The notes under the pieces were generated by a model that was not told where the DNA came from, made no database searches, and saw only the letters and a program-made list of their open reading frames with translations. Below, piece after piece: positions 25,686 through 35,124 of a DNA stretch of 64,000 nt. Made by a program: the position numbers and the translations under genes. Location: positions 62,001-126,000 of the forward strand of contig MPMG01000003.1 of assembly GCA_002238485.1 (NCBI GenBank), read 5' to 3'. This DNA is from Chloroflexi bacterium bin20 (GTDB taxonomy: Bacteria; Chloroflexota; Anaerolineae; Aggregatilineales; Phototrophicaceae). Each line of letters begins with the position of its first letter. Within the stretch, counting starts at the first letter, position 1.

Positions 25686-26912
25686 ATGGACGAGATCGCC
25701 TACAGCGTCAATCCCGTAGTCGTCGGCCTGGTCGGCGGGCTGGTGGGCGCCTTGTATTTTGCCTTTCTGCGTTGGCAGACACAGGTGGGCAGCCTGAACG
25801 CGAGCCTGCTGGTTGGCGCGGTCTGCGGGGTGGCCGGCGCGATGCTGCTAACCGCGCCGCTGGGCTATTGCATGTTCGGGGCCGATCAAAAGAACGATGA
25901 CCTGATCGTCGGCTGGATCATGGTGGCGCTGGGGCTGCTGCTGACTCTGAATTTGGGCAGTATGCTGCTGTGGCGCTTCTTCCGCGGGCAAAGGCTGCTG
26001 CCGCGCGGGGATACGACGCCGGGGGCATTTCGCGGGCGCTTTGGCGCGCTGTATGCCGCGGCTGTGCTATCACCGACCATCCTGGTGCTGGTCTACTTCG
26101 TGTACTTGCCGATGTTCGATACCTTGCGCCTCTCGACCTTTCTGGCGCGCTTCGGGGCGCCGCGCACGCGCTTCATCTGCGTGTCGAACTTCTCGCGCAT
26201 GCTTTCCGACCTGGACTATCACAGCAACCTGTTTCTGAGTTTTGCGCTGTCCTTCGGCATCATCATCATCACGATGAGTTTGGCGCTGCTGATCGCGGCC
26301 ATGCTCAATCAGCCGATCAAAGGCGCGAACATCTACCGCACATTTCTAATCTGGCCCTACGCCATTTCGCCGATCGTAGCTGGCTCGATCTTCGGCTTGC
26401 TGCTGGGAACGGAGTCGGGCATCGTCAACCGCGTATTGGATTTAGTCTTTGGCGTCAAGGTGCCCTGGTTGGTCACGATTCCGGCGGCGCAAATCAGCGT
26501 TGTGCTGGCCAGCGTGTGGAATGTCATCGGTTTTAATATCCTGTTCTATACGGCTGGCTTGCAGACAATACCAAAAGACTTGCTTGAGTCGGCTTCTATT
26601 GACGGCGCGAGCGCGTGGCAGCGCTTTGCCCGCATTACCTTCCCCCTGCTTTCACCCTTCACGTTCTTTTTGATCGTGACCAATACCATCTACGCCTTCT
26701 TTGATACATTCGGGCTGATCTTCGTTTTGACGCGCGGCGGCCCGACTGAGTCGACCTTTACGGCGATGTATCGCGTCTATGTGACAGGCATATTGGCCAG
26801 CGATATCGGCAAGTCGACAGCGCAATCGCTGATTCTCTTCCTGATTGTGGTTGGCATCACCATCTTCCAATTTCGCGTCGGTCAGCGGCGCGTCCAATAC
26901 GGGAATTACTGA
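25686..26912 (+). CDS. ABC sugar permease, UgpA-like, with extra N-terminal membrane domain
   Basis: 408 residues, well over the usual 290-300 of UgpA. The permease core (from about residue 120) has the standard six helices and the coupling loop LLESASIDGASAWQRFARI(T), which contacts the ATPase. Before it are about 110 residues with three more hydrophobic segments (VVVGLVGGLVGALYFAFL, VCGVAGAMLLTAPLGYCMFG, IVGWIMVALGLLLTLNLG). I use the ATG at 25686, which has GAAAGAG upstream; a TTG at 25659 is the other option. Followed two bases after the stop by the partner permease. The ATPase gene (ugpC-like) is not in this window. Confidence 0.88.
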   Translation: MDEIAYSVNPVVVGLVGGLVGALYFAFLRWQTQVGSLNASLLVGAVCGVAGAMLLTAPLGYCMFGADQKNDDLIVGWIMVALGLLLTLNLGSMLLWRFFRGQRLLPRGDTTPGAFRGRFGALYAAAVLSPTILVLVYFVYLPMFDTLRLSTFLARFGAPRTRFICVSNFSRMLSDLDYHSNLFLSFALSFGIIIITMSLALLIAAMLNQPIKGANIYRTFLIWPYAISPIVAGSIFGLLLGTESGIVNRVLDLVFGVKVPWLVTIPAAQISVVLASVWNVIGFNILFYTAGLQTIPKDLLESASIDGASAWQRFARITFPLLSPFTFFLIVTNTIYAFFDTFGLIFVLTRGGPTESTFTAMYRVYVTGILASDIGKSTAQSLILFLIVVGITIFQFRVGQRRVQYGNY

Positions 26913-26914
26913 CG

Positions 26915-27802
26915 ATGACCGAAAGCGCCAGCTCGCGTTTTGTATTTGATCCCTCGGCGAACCAGTCGCGCCCCCTGTGGCGACGGCTGATTCCGCAACG
27001 TTGGTACGCGCATCTGATATTGACGATTTCGGTGATCATCATCACCTTCCCGATGTTCTACGCGCTGTTGATCAGCACGCAGAGCAACCCCGAAGTCTAT
27101 AATCACAAGTTCACGCCGGGTTCGATGTTCTTCGAGAATCTGCGCACGGTGATGGTGCAGCGCAACATGGGGCGCTTCATGCTGAACAGCTTCGTCATCG
27201 CCATATCCATCGCGGTTGGCAAGACGATCATGTCGGTGCTGGCGGGGCTGGGACTGGTTTACTTCCGTTATCCGGGCAAGTGGATCGTGTTTGGCTTCGT
27301 GCTGATCACGCTGATCATGCCGGGCGATGTGTTGCTCATTGCGCTGTATCGGCGCGTTGTCAGCTTCGACGGTTGGCCGCATCCCTATGTGGCATTGACA
27401 TTGCCGCTGCTGGCCAGCGCCACGGGCGTTTTCATCTTCCGCCAGCATTTTATGACCATGCCGCCAGACTTGTCGGAGGCAGCCCAGCTCGATGGGGCGT
27501 CGCCGCTGCAATTCCTGTTCCGCGTGCTCATCCCGCTGAGCTGGAACACGATCGGCGCGCTGATGGTCATCATGTTCCTCTTCGGCTGGAATCAGTTCTT
27601 GTGGCCCCTCATCCTGCTGCGCGACCAGCACCTGCAGGTGGTGCAGTGGGGGATGCAGTCGCTATCGCAGAATCTGGAAGTGGGCGACAATTTTGGGCCG
27701 ATGATGATGGGCGTGATCATCACCAGCCTGCCGCCCATGATCATCTTCCTGATATTGCAGCGACAATTCATGAAAGGCTTTGCGCTGACCCGCGACAAAT
27801 AG
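26915..27802 (+). CDS. ABC sugar permease, UgpE-like
   Basis: 295 residues, standard for MalG/UgpE-type permeases. Six hydrophobic segments can be counted, starting with LILTISVIIITFPMFYALLI. The conserved coupling loop EAAQLDGASPLQFLFRVLIP is present. It pairs with the preceding permease to form the membrane channel and would share a multipurpose ATPase encoded elsewhere. It begins two bases after the upstream stop, so the genes are co-transcribed. Confidence 0.92.
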   Translation: MTESASSRFVFDPSANQSRPLWRRLIPQRWYAHLILTISVIIITFPMFYALLISTQSNPEVYNHKFTPGSMFFENLRTVMVQRNMGRFMLNSFVIAISIAVGKTIMSVLAGLGLVYFRYPGKWIVFGFVLITLIMPGDVLLIALYRRVVSFDGWPHPYVALTLPLLASATGVFIFRQHFMTMPPDLSEAAQLDGASPLQFLFRVLIPLSWNTIGALMVIMFLFGWNQFLWPLILLRDQHLQVVQWGMQSLSQNLEVGDNFGPMMMGVIITSLPPMIIFLILQRQFMKGFALTRDK

Positions 27803-27871
27803 GCAGCCGCAAGCGCGCAATGTTTACGCAACTCTAATGGACAGGCGAGACCAAATCCGTATGCTTTATGT

Positions 27872-28369
27872 ATGGATAGTCTATGCCTTAACCAATGTGG
27901 CCCCGAGTTGGATAAGTGGGAAGCGTCATTTGAAGAGCGCTTCTTTTCCCTGTTGACACGCATCTACCGACTTCTGCAGCATCACGCCGACCACAACATG
28001 CCCGCCGATGCCTGCTCGCCGCAGCAACTGGGCTTTCTGCGCCGCTTGCAAGAAGCTGGCGCGCCCCAGCCGATGAGCTTTTTTGCGGACGGAGTCATAT
28101 CCAGCCGCTCCAACGCCACCCAGATGATCGACCGCCTGCAAAGCGAGGGCTTGGTCTCGCGCGTGAGGCACCCGCTTGATCGCCGCAGCGTGCTGGTCGA
28201 GCTGACCGACCTGGGCGCCCAGCGACTTGCCGATGGCCATGCCCGCCTCGAAGCGATGGCCAAAGAACTCTTTGCGCCACTAAGCCAATCCGAACGCGAG
28301 AATGTCATTGAAGTCTTTGAAATAGTCTTGGCTCTGTTGGAAAGGCAAGCTGCGGCAGCCGAAGACTAG
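27872..28369 (+). CDS. MarR family transcriptional regulator
   Basis: 165 residues. The winged helix-turn-helix is clear: ISSRSNATQMIDRLQSEGLV (recognition helix), then SRVRHPLDRRSVLVELTDLG, the wing with its conserved Asp-Arg-Arg. Helices at both ends form the dimer interface. MarR proteins typically repress an adjacent efflux system and release DNA on binding a drug or phenolic compound. Here the next two genes encode a DrrAB-type exporter in the same direction, which is the likely target. Confidence 0.92.
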   Translation: MDSLCLNQCGPELDKWEASFEERFFSLLTRIYRLLQHHADHNMPADACSPQQLGFLRRLQEAGAPQPMSFFADGVISSRSNATQMIDRLQSEGLVSRVRHPLDRRSVLVELTDLGAQRLADGHARLEAMAKELFAPLSQSERENVIEVFEIVLALLERQAAAAED

Positions 28370-28431
28370 CGAACGGGAACATGCGGCGTCGATAGCGGCG
28401 CAGTTTTTGACAGATAAACGGAGAGCATTCC

Positions 28432-29430
28432 ATGTCCAATAATCACGCAATCATTGCCGAAGATGTCTATAAACACTTCGGAGAAATCAAAGCGCTGGAT
28501 GGTGTGTCGATCCAGGGAGAGGCGGGCAAAGTGCTGGGGCTGTTGGGTCCCAATGGCGCTGGCAAGACGACGCTGGTGCGCATCCTGACGACCTTGCTCA
28601 AGCCCGACAGCGGCACGATCCGCGTTGGCGGGCTCAATGTGCTGCGCCAGAAACGCCATGTCCGCGAGATTATTGGCTTAGCTGGCCAATATGCCGCCGT
28701 CGACGAAGTGCTGACCGGCCGCGAAAACCTGGTCATGGTCGGGCGCTTGTACCATCTGTCCCGGGGAGACGCCATGCGGCGCGCCGATGAATTGCTGCGC
28801 CAATTTGCCCTTTCGGATGCCGGGGATCGCCTGGTTAAGACCTATTCGGGCGGGATGCGCCGGCGGCTCGATCTCGCGGCCAGCATTGTGGCGCGCCCCA
28901 GGATCCTGTTCCTCGATGAGCCTACCACCGGCCTGGACGCGCGCGCGCGCATCGCCATGTGGGACACCATTCGCACGCTCGTTTCGGGCGGCACAACGTT
29001 GCTGCTGACCACGCAATACCTGGAAGAAGCCGACGAACTGGCGGACAAGATCGTCGTCATCGACCATGGCAAAGTCATCGCCGAGGGCACATCCGATGAA
29101 CTAAAAGCCAACCTGGCCTCCGACTTCATCGATATCACGCTGCACGACCCCGATCACACAGCCAAAGCGGCCGAGGCGCTGGCGACAATCTCTGTTGATG
29201 CGCCACAAGCCGACAAGGCACGCGGGCATGTCGTGATTGATGTGGAAAATGGCGCGCAAAGCATAGCCGAAGTCGTGCGCGCGCTCGACAGCCAGGACAT
29301 CCATATCGACACGTTGAATATGCGCCGCCCCTCGCTGAACGATGTCTTCCTGAGCATCACTGGCGAGGAGATCGTGGAAGAAGAAATCAAGCCCCAGCGC
29401 CGCGGTTTTGGTCGCCGCCGCAGCGCCTAG
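28432..29430 (+). CDS. DrrA-type ABC exporter ATP-binding protein
   Basis: 332 residues. Walker A GPNGAGKTTLVR (about residues 40-51), Q-loop in GLAGQYAAVDEVLTGRENL, ABC signature YSGGMRRRLDLA, Walker B RILFLDEPTTGLD and the H-loop segment TLLLTTQYLEEAD place it in the daunorubicin-resistance (DrrA) branch. There is a C-terminal regulatory extension of about 100 residues typical of that branch, ending LNDVFLSITG. It should power drug or lipid export with the permease encoded next. The upstream MarR gene suggests inducible control. Confidence 0.94.
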   Translation: MSNNHAIIAEDVYKHFGEIKALDGVSIQGEAGKVLGLLGPNGAGKTTLVRILTTLLKPDSGTIRVGGLNVLRQKRHVREIIGLAGQYAAVDEVLTGRENLVMVGRLYHLSRGDAMRRADELLRQFALSDAGDRLVKTYSGGMRRRLDLAASIVARPRILFLDEPTTGLDARARIAMWDTIRTLVSGGTTLLLTTQYLEEADELADKIVVIDHGKVIAEGTSDELKANLASDFIDITLHDPDHTAKAAEALATISVDAPQADKARGHVVIDVENGAQSIAEVVRALDSQDIHIDTLNMRRPSLNDVFLSITGEEIVEEEIKPQRRGFGRRRSA

Positions 29431-29464
29431 CCAAGCCAGCCCAGACAATCGAGGAAAAATCGCC

Positions 29465-30298
29465 ATGACTCAACAGACTGCAACCGCCGCATTCAGCGCA
29501 GGCGCCAGCCAGTCGAGCGCGCTGCAGCGCTTCGTGTGGAACTTCACCGACACGCTCATCGTGATGCGCCGCAACCTGTATGCCTACCAGAGACAGCCGG
29601 AACTGCTGGTCTTCGCCACCATCCAGCCGGTCATCTTCTTGCTGCTGTTCACCTATGTATTCGGCGGAGCGATCAGTTTCTCCACTGGCGGCGATTACAT
29701 CGGCTTTTTGCTGCCGGGCATCATCATCCAGACGATCCTCTTCGCTTCGGCTAATACCACAGTCGGGCTTTCGGTGGATTTGTCGAAAGGCATCATCGAC
29801 CGCTTTCGTTCGCTGCCGATGTCGCGGGCGGCGGTCTTGGCGGGCCGCACCAGCGCCGATACCTTGCGCGGCGCATTCACGGTGCTGATCATGATTGTGG
29901 CTGGCACAGCCATCGGCTTTCGTTTTGAAGATTTGGGCAGCGGCTTGATCGGCTTGCTGCTGGCGGTGGCATTCGGTTATGCCGTAACCTGGATTTCTGC
30001 CACAATCGGTTTGTTCGTCAAGGATCCCGAAGCGGCGCAAGTGGCCGGCTTCATTTGGCTCTTCCCGCTGACATTTGCCAGCTCGATCTTCGTGCCCACC
30101 CAGACCATGACCGCCGACTGGCTGCGCGCCTTCGCCGAAAACCAGCCCGTGAGCGTCGTCGCCAACACGGTGCGCGACTTGATGACCGGCACCGTCAACC
30201 CCGATGAAATTGTCATCTCGCTGCTGTGGATCGCCGGCATCGTGGCGATATTCTTGCCTATGGCAGTCTGGCGCTATGCTCGCGTGGCTTCTCGCTGA
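29465..30298 (+). CDS. DrrB-type ABC-2 exporter permease
   Basis: 277 residues. About six hydrophobic segments are visible (for example VFATIQPVIFLLLFTYVFGG and GLIGLLLAVAFGYAVTW), with the ABC-2 signature region around NTTVGLSVDLSKGIIDRFRS followed by LPMSR, which is characteristic of DrrB. The ATG at 29465 has GAGGAA upstream and lies 34 bases after the ATPase stop. It forms the membrane half of the exporter. Confidence 0.92.
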   Translation: MTQQTATAAFSAGASQSSALQRFVWNFTDTLIVMRRNLYAYQRQPELLVFATIQPVIFLLLFTYVFGGAISFSTGGDYIGFLLPGIIIQTILFASANTTVGLSVDLSKGIIDRFRSLPMSRAAVLAGRTSADTLRGAFTVLIMIVAGTAIGFRFEDLGSGLIGLLLAVAFGYAVTWISATIGLFVKDPEAAQVAGFIWLFPLTFASSIFVPTQTMTADWLRAFAENQPVSVVANTVRDLMTGTVNPDEIVISLLWIAGIVAIFLPMAVWRYARVASR

Positions 30299-30377
30299 TT
30301 CGCTTGACAACCCAGTAACTCGCCGATAGGCTAGAGGCAAGTTTACGAAGCTCGTCGCAGTGTTCTAGCAGGTGCCC

Positions 30378-30617
30378 ATGGTTTCACAGACAAACGCCGA
30401 TGAACTAGGTTTGCGTGCCCAACTAAGCGAGAACGCGAAGCAGATTGCTAAGCTGCAAGGTGGTTATGAGCATGTCGCTACGAAAGCAGATATCGCGATG
30501 CTCGAAGCGAAGATCGAGAAGCTACGCGCTGATTTGACCTGGCGAATTTTGTTGGCAATGGGTGTATTGATGGGCCTGGTCATGGCATTCATTGAATGGC
30601 GCGTTGTCGGCGGCTAA
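30378..30617 (+). CDS. Small coiled-coil membrane protein (DUF1640-like)
   Basis: 79 residues: a charged coiled coil (residues about 10-55, including HVATKADIAMLEAKIEKL) and one C-terminal membrane helix (ILLAMGVLMGLVMAFIEW). The ATKADI-x-x-L pattern followed by a helix recurs in the small protein at 51253-51465. Such proteins are common and short and have no assigned function. The start ATG at 30378 has AGGTG just upstream; GTG at 30372 is possible. Confidence 0.7.
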   Translation: MVSQTNADELGLRAQLSENAKQIAKLQGGYEHVATKADIAMLEAKIEKLRADLTWRILLAMGVLMGLVMAFIEWRVVGG

Positions 30618-30688
30618 GGACGCCAGAATCTCTCTAACTCGGATCGCCTGCCCGTATACCCGTTGCAATTGGACATAGCTAACAGAAA

Positions 30689-30720
30689 AAAGCCCCGCAT
30701 ATTCCAGGCGGGGCTTTGTT
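30689..30720. terminator. Rho-independent terminator
   Basis: AAAGCCCCGC (30689-30698) pairs perfectly with GCGGGGCTTT (30708-30717) around a 9-base loop and is followed by TTTGTTGTTT. It probably ends the transcript from the upstream genes and, with its A run, could also work in the other direction. Confidence 0.85.
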
Positions 30721-30868
30721 GTTTAATTCGCTACTCGCTTGGAATCCATGTCGCTATGCGAGCGTAGCGTGGCGGCAGCGCCGAAGATTTGGCAATGCTC
30801 TAGCCGCAGTTTCATCCTTGCGCTACACTTGCCGCAAATCTTCCGCTCGCTGCAAGAGAGGACAGCGC

Positions 30869-31927
30869 ATGACCCAAAACCTCGTCTACATCGCCAATTC
30901 TGGCGCCGAGCCAATTGGCATCACAGTCGCCGCGCTGGACAGCGAAACCGGCCGCTTGTCTGTCATCCAGCAGGTCAGCGAGATCAGCGAGTGCCATTAT
31001 CTCAATCCGCATCCCAACGGGCGCTATCTCTACGCCACGACCATGGACGGCGATATCGAAGTGGTCGCTTTTGCGATTGAGGCAGATGGCAGGCTGCGCA
31101 AGCTCAACAGCCAGCCCGCGGCCGGCACATCGCCCTGTTATGTCTGCGTCGATGACAGCCAGCGCAATGTGCTGCTGGTCAACTATGTGAATGCAGGCGC
31201 GCGCGGCAACATCCGCGTCTACCCGATCGGCGAAGATGGCTTGCTGCGTCCACACAGCGAGATGATTGAACACGCCGGCAGCGGACCCAATCTCGAACGA
31301 CAGGATGTCAGCCACCCGCACATGATCCTAACCACGCCCGACAATCGCCATGCTGTTGTGCCCGACCTGGGCACGGACAAGGTCTATCTGTATGCGCTGG
31401 ACAGTGTTGTTGGGCGGCTGACACTTGCACAGACCCTGGACTTGCCGCCGGGCGCTGGTCCGCGTCATGTCGCCTTTCATCCCGCTCTGCCGCGCATGGT
31501 TGTGATCAACGAACTGGACTCGACCCTGGCGACTTTTGCGTTCACCGAGTCGGACTCGTGGACGTTGCTGTCAATCGAGTCGACATTGCCGCCCGGACAC
31601 ATCCAGCCTGCCGAGCGCCCCAATACATGCGCCGATGTCCATGTACATCCCAGCGGCAAATTTCTGTATGGCTCAAATCGTGGGCACGATTCCATCGTGA
31701 TCTTTGCGCTGGATTCCGATGGCGTCCCGGCGCTGGTCGGGCATCAGTCGACGCTCGGGCAGTGGCCCCGCGCCTTCATGATCGACAACAGCGGCGAATT
31801 CCTGGTGGTCGGCAACCGCCACACTGACGATGCGGTCGTCTTCGCCATCGACAGCGAAACGGGTTTGCTAACGAAGCGCTCACAACTGTCGATTTGCGCG
31901 CCAATCGCCTTCAAGATGCTGCCCTAG
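30869..31927 (+). CDS. Lactonase family seven-bladed propeller protein (6-phosphogluconolactonase-like)
   Basis: 352 residues. The YbhE/lactonase_7 fold is shown by repeated blades such as HYLNPHPNGRYLYATTMDG, SHPHMILTTPDNRHAVVPDL, GAGPRHVAFHPALPRMVVIN and VHVHPSGKFLYGSNRGHDSI. The family includes 6-phosphogluconolactonase of the oxidative pentose phosphate route and other sugar lactonases. The ATG at 30869 has AGAGAGGA upstream. The next gene starts three bases after the stop and encodes a sugar epimerase-like enzyme, so the pair may act on a sugar acid. Confidence 0.88.
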   Translation: MTQNLVYIANSGAEPIGITVAALDSETGRLSVIQQVSEISECHYLNPHPNGRYLYATTMDGDIEVVAFAIEADGRLRKLNSQPAAGTSPCYVCVDDSQRNVLLVNYVNAGARGNIRVYPIGEDGLLRPHSEMIEHAGSGPNLERQDVSHPHMILTTPDNRHAVVPDLGTDKVYLYALDSVVGRLTLAQTLDLPPGAGPRHVAFHPALPRMVVINELDSTLATFAFTESDSWTLLSIESTLPPGHIQPAERPNTCADVHVHPSGKFLYGSNRGHDSIVIFALDSDGVPALVGHQSTLGQWPRAFMIDNSGEFLVVGNRHTDDAVVFAIDSETGLLTKRSQLSICAPIAFKMLP

Positions 31928-31930
31928 ACC

Positions 31931-32962
31931 ATGCGCGTCTTGATCACGGGCGGGGCAGGCTTGGTCGGCACACCCATTAGTCGGCGATTTGTGCAGCTGG
32001 GCTGGGATGTGCGCGTCATCGGCATTGATCCCGACTGCGATCTGGCTGGCGTCCGCTATGCTCAGTGCGATATCCGCGACTTTGACGCCCTGGAAGCGCA
32101 TCTAAATGGCTGCGACGCGGTTGTACACCTGGCAGCTATCCCCTCCACGCGCACGCACCCAAATGCCGAGCTTTTTGAAATCAATGTCGCCGGCACATTC
32201 AATGTCTTTGAAGCGGCTGCCCGCGCTGGCATCAAGCGCATCGCCCAAGCCAGCTCGATCAACGCCATTGGCGGCTTTTGGGGCTGCGACGACCGGCGCT
32301 ACGAAAGCTTCCCGCTGGACGAGGCGCATCCGCTGCATACCACGGACGCCTACTCCTATTCCAAACAAATGGTGGAAGAGATCGCCGCCTATTATCAGCG
32401 CCGCGCCGGCATCAACAGCGTGTCTTTTCGACTGCCGGCGGTGTGGAATGATGCCAGCATCGCCCACGGTAAATTGCGCGAAAATGCCGCCCGACAGCGC
32501 CGACAGCTAAACGAATTCCTGCAGCTGCCAGAGGGTGAGCAGCAGTCGCGGTTGTTGGATGCGCGGAGGCGCGCCGATGCCCTGCGTGCGAGGAAGCCGA
32601 TGGAGCTGGATGGCCTGCGGGCGGGCATCTTCGAGCGGGAAGCCCCACAGGACGACTGGCTCTTCGACGCCATGTTTTATGAGCGTTTCAACTTCTGGAC
32701 CTTTATCCACACCGATGATTCGACTGCGGCATTCGAGCTGGCGCTGACTGCCGACATCGAAGGCGCGCATCCCCTCTTCGCCAACAGCGATCGCAACTGG
32801 CTGGGCCTGCCCACCGAGACTCTGCTGCGCCTCTTCTTTCCGGAAGTTCCCCGCCGGACGCGCAAAATTGTCGGCGATGAAAGCCCCGTCAGCATTGAGC
32901 GGGCGCGCGAGCTACTGGGTTTTGCGCCACAAGTGCGCGATCTGTCGCATATCGGCGTTTGA
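31931..32962 (+). CDS. NAD-dependent epimerase/dehydratase (extended SDR)
   Basis: 343 residues. The nucleotide-binding motif is ITGGAGLVG (residues 5-13), followed by DAVVHLAAIPS and a Y-x-x-x-K active site in DAYSYSKQMVEE. Ser/Thr of the catalytic triad is in QASSINAIGG. The extended SDR family acts on sugar nucleotides or sugar acids; substrate unknown. About 60 residues in the middle (LRENAARQRRQLNEF... GIFERE) are charged and look like an insertion compared with typical family members. It is co-transcribed with the lactonase gene. Confidence 0.88.
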   Translation: MRVLITGGAGLVGTPISRRFVQLGWDVRVIGIDPDCDLAGVRYAQCDIRDFDALEAHLNGCDAVVHLAAIPSTRTHPNAELFEINVAGTFNVFEAAARAGIKRIAQASSINAIGGFWGCDDRRYESFPLDEAHPLHTTDAYSYSKQMVEEIAAYYQRRAGINSVSFRLPAVWNDASIAHGKLRENAARQRRQLNEFLQLPEGEQQSRLLDARRRADALRARKPMELDGLRAGIFEREAPQDDWLFDAMFYERFNFWTFIHTDDSTAAFELALTADIEGAHPLFANSDRNWLGLPTETLLRLFFPEVPRRTRKIVGDESPVSIERARELLGFAPQVRDLSHIGV

Positions 32963-32969
32963 AGCAGGC

Positions 32970-34067
32970 TTAGCCCTGGGCATACAGTCCGCTGCTGTAG
33001 ACCACCACGCTGTTGACAAAATTGCCCTCTGCATTCGGCGGGCTTTGCGCCGTCCATTGATAGAGCCAGCGGGCATCACTGATGCTCAGATTGACGCAGC
33101 CATGACTGCGCCGATAGCCAAAATCATCATGCCAGTAGCTGCCGTGCAGACTGATGTCCCCGTCAAAGTACATGACCCAGGGCACTTGCTCCAGCGCGTA
33201 GGCATCGGGAGCGCCGGTTGCGCCGCGCATGCTGTCATTCTGCAGCCGCGCCCAGATTGTAAAGATGCCTTCGCGAGTCGACCAATTTGGCAAGCCGCTG
33301 GATACGATGGTGGCGAATACGGGCGCATCGTCTTCGTAGGCGATCAAGGTCTGCTCGTAGAGATCCACAGCCATCCAACGTCCCGCAATACCCTGCGGTC
33401 TCTCGATTGGCGCGAATTTGGCGACGAACTCCTGCCGCAGCCAGCGCCGCGGACCGACCAGATACCAACGATGTCCATCTGCGTCTTCTGCCCGCGCGAA
33501 GATATTGACCAGCTCATAGCGCCGCGTCACATAGCCGCTTTCCGGACTGCGCGGTCCGCCCGGCTCCAGCGAGGCATAGATGCCTGTCTTGTCCAGGATG
33601 ATTGCAAATGGATGCCGCCAATCCGCCGGCAGCAAGAAGCCGCGAAGGGACGAAGCCCGCGCCAGCTCTGCGTCCTCGCGCCGCAGCCAAAAGCCGTCCG
33701 CCCCTTGTATCCAGCCCGGCAGGCTGGTATCGATGGCGCGCACAAAGTTGAAGCCTGCCGCCATCTGCCCGACCAACTCGCCATCCGGCGCAGCGTATAG
33801 ACGCGCATGGGATTTCACGCGCCAGAAGCTGAAAACGCTCAGGCTATAGGCATCAAGTGGCGCTCTTTCCAAGACCGGGCGGGGGAATGCCGCCATCATA
33901 TCCAGACAGTCGGGACTATTCGCTGCCGCCACAGCTGCCGCCGGCCCCGATTCTCGGGCTGCGCAAGCGCTGGGATCATAGGCCAGCTGGATATCCAGTC
34001 CCTGCGCCGCCGCCCCAGCCAAGACCATCAGGCCGATCGCCATCAGCGAGATCAATCTACGCGCCAT
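32970..34067 (-). CDS. Secreted L,D-transpeptidase (YkuD)
   Basis: 365 residues. The ATG at 34067 has AGGGTG five bases upstream and starts a signal peptide (MARRLISLMAIGLMVLAGAAAQG); a TATGAT box lies at 34095-34100. The YkuD domain ends with YFDGDISLHGSYWHDDFG and SHGCVNLSISDARWLY, with catalytic Cys324 and His322. These enzymes make 3-3 peptidoglycan cross-links or attach proteins to the wall, using a Cys nucleophile. The N-terminal half is probably two SH3-like or substrate-binding segments. The longer frame to 34328 overlaps hemC and is not used. Confidence 0.92.
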   Translation of the reverse strand: MARRLISLMAIGLMVLAGAAAQGLDIQLAYDPSACAARESGPAAAVAAANSPDCLDMMAAFPRPVLERAPLDAYSLSVFSFWRVKSHARLYAAPDGELVGQMAAGFNFVRAIDTSLPGWIQGADGFWLRREDAELARASSLRGFLLPADWRHPFAIILDKTGIYASLEPGGPRSPESGYVTRRYELVNIFARAEDADGHRWYLVGPRRWLRQEFVAKFAPIERPQGIAGRWMAVDLYEQTLIAYEDDAPVFATIVSSGLPNWSTREGIFTIWARLQNDSMRGATGAPDAYALEQVPWVMYFDGDISLHGSYWHDDFGYRRSHGCVNLSISDARWLYQWTAQSPPNAEGNFVNSVVVYSSGLYAQG

Positions 34068-34131
34068 ACTCACACCCTGCATGCTGAACGCCCGATCATA
34101 ACACAGCCGCCACTGCGTCTGAGGCATCGTT

Positions 34132-34159
34132 TTGACAGCGGCAACTCTGCGGTTAGTAT
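34132..34159 (+). promoter_or_regulatory. hemCD promoter
   Basis: TTGACA (34132-34137) and TAGTAT (34154-34159) with a 16-base spacer, 23 bases ahead of the hemC ATG. This places the transcription start beyond an earlier in-frame ATG (34162) and supports 34183. Confidence 0.65.
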
Positions 34160-34182
34160 CTATGGCAGAGGAGCCCCAAGCC

Positions 34183-35124
34183 ATGACTCGAATCGTTCGC
34201 ATTGGCACGCGCCGATCGCAGCTTTCCCACTGGCAGGCACAGCATGTCGCCAATCTGATCGCAGAGTTGCGCGCCGACATCCGCATTGAAATCCGCGAAT
34301 ACAGCACGCGCGGCGACCGGCTGCTCAATCAGCCGCTGCCGACTATCGGTGGCAAAGGCGTCTTCACGCAGGCGCTGGAGAAGGCGCTCTTGCATGGCGA
34401 AATCGACTGCGCCGTGCACAGCCTGAAAGACCTGCCTGTCGACAACACGCGAGGCCTGGCCCTGGCAGCGATTCCCAAACGCGGCGATCATCGTGACGCG
34501 CTGGTGAGCCGTGGCGGAGAGCGTTTGACAGAACTGCCTGCTGGCGCGCGCATCGGCACAGGCAGTCCACGCAGGCGCGCCCAACTGCTGGCATTGCGCA
34601 GCGATCTCCATGTGGTGGATATCCGCGGCAATGTGCCCACGCGCATCAACAAGCTGCAGGCGGATGGCAGCTACGACGCGCTGGTATTGGCGGCGGCTGG
34701 ATTGCAGCGGCTGGGCATGGAAGCAAGCATCAGCCAGGTCTTCGACGAGGCGCAGATGCTATGTGCGGCGGGGCAGGGCGCTTTGGCAGTGCAGTGCCGG
34801 GTCGAAGACAGCGGCCTTTTTTCAGCATTGACGCATTCGCCCAGCGCGCTGGCAGTGGCTGCCGAACGAGCCTTTTTGCGCGGACTGCAAGCCGGCTGCG
34901 CATTGCCGGTCGGGGCCTATGCCGTCATTCGTGATGATACGCTCAGCTTGCAGGGATCTGTAATGTCGCTGGATGGACGCGCCAAGATCAAGCTGTGCCG
35001 GCAGGTAAAATCGCCGATTCGCGACGAGTCGCTGACGACGGCAGTTGCGCTGGGAGAGGCGATGGCAAAGGACGCGTTGACCAAGGGCGCTGGTGAGTTG
35101 TTGGGGGCGAGTCATGAACACTGA
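34183..35124 (+). CDS. hemC: Porphobilinogen deaminase (hydroxymethylbilane synthase)
   Basis: 313 residues, normal for HemC. It joins four porphobilinogens into hydroxymethylbilane on the way to haem, sirohaem and cobalamin. Signatures: RIGTRRSQLSHWQA, GGKGVFTQALEKALL, AVHSLKDLP (catalytic Asp83), IGTGSPRRRAQL, IRGNVPTRINKL, and GLQAGCALPVGAYA with Cys239, which carries the dipyrromethane cofactor. A GAGGAG stands ahead of the ATG at 34183. It overlaps hemD by 11 bases. Confidence 0.96.
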   Translation: MTRIVRIGTRRSQLSHWQAQHVANLIAELRADIRIEIREYSTRGDRLLNQPLPTIGGKGVFTQALEKALLHGEIDCAVHSLKDLPVDNTRGLALAAIPKRGDHRDALVSRGGERLTELPAGARIGTGSPRRRAQLLALRSDLHVVDIRGNVPTRINKLQADGSYDALVLAAAGLQRLGMEASISQVFDEAQMLCAAGQGALAVQCRVEDSGLFSALTHSPSALAVAAERAFLRGLQAGCALPVGAYAVIRDDTLSLQGSVMSLDGRAKIKLCRQVKSPIRDESLTTAVALGEAMAKDALTKGAGELLGASHEH

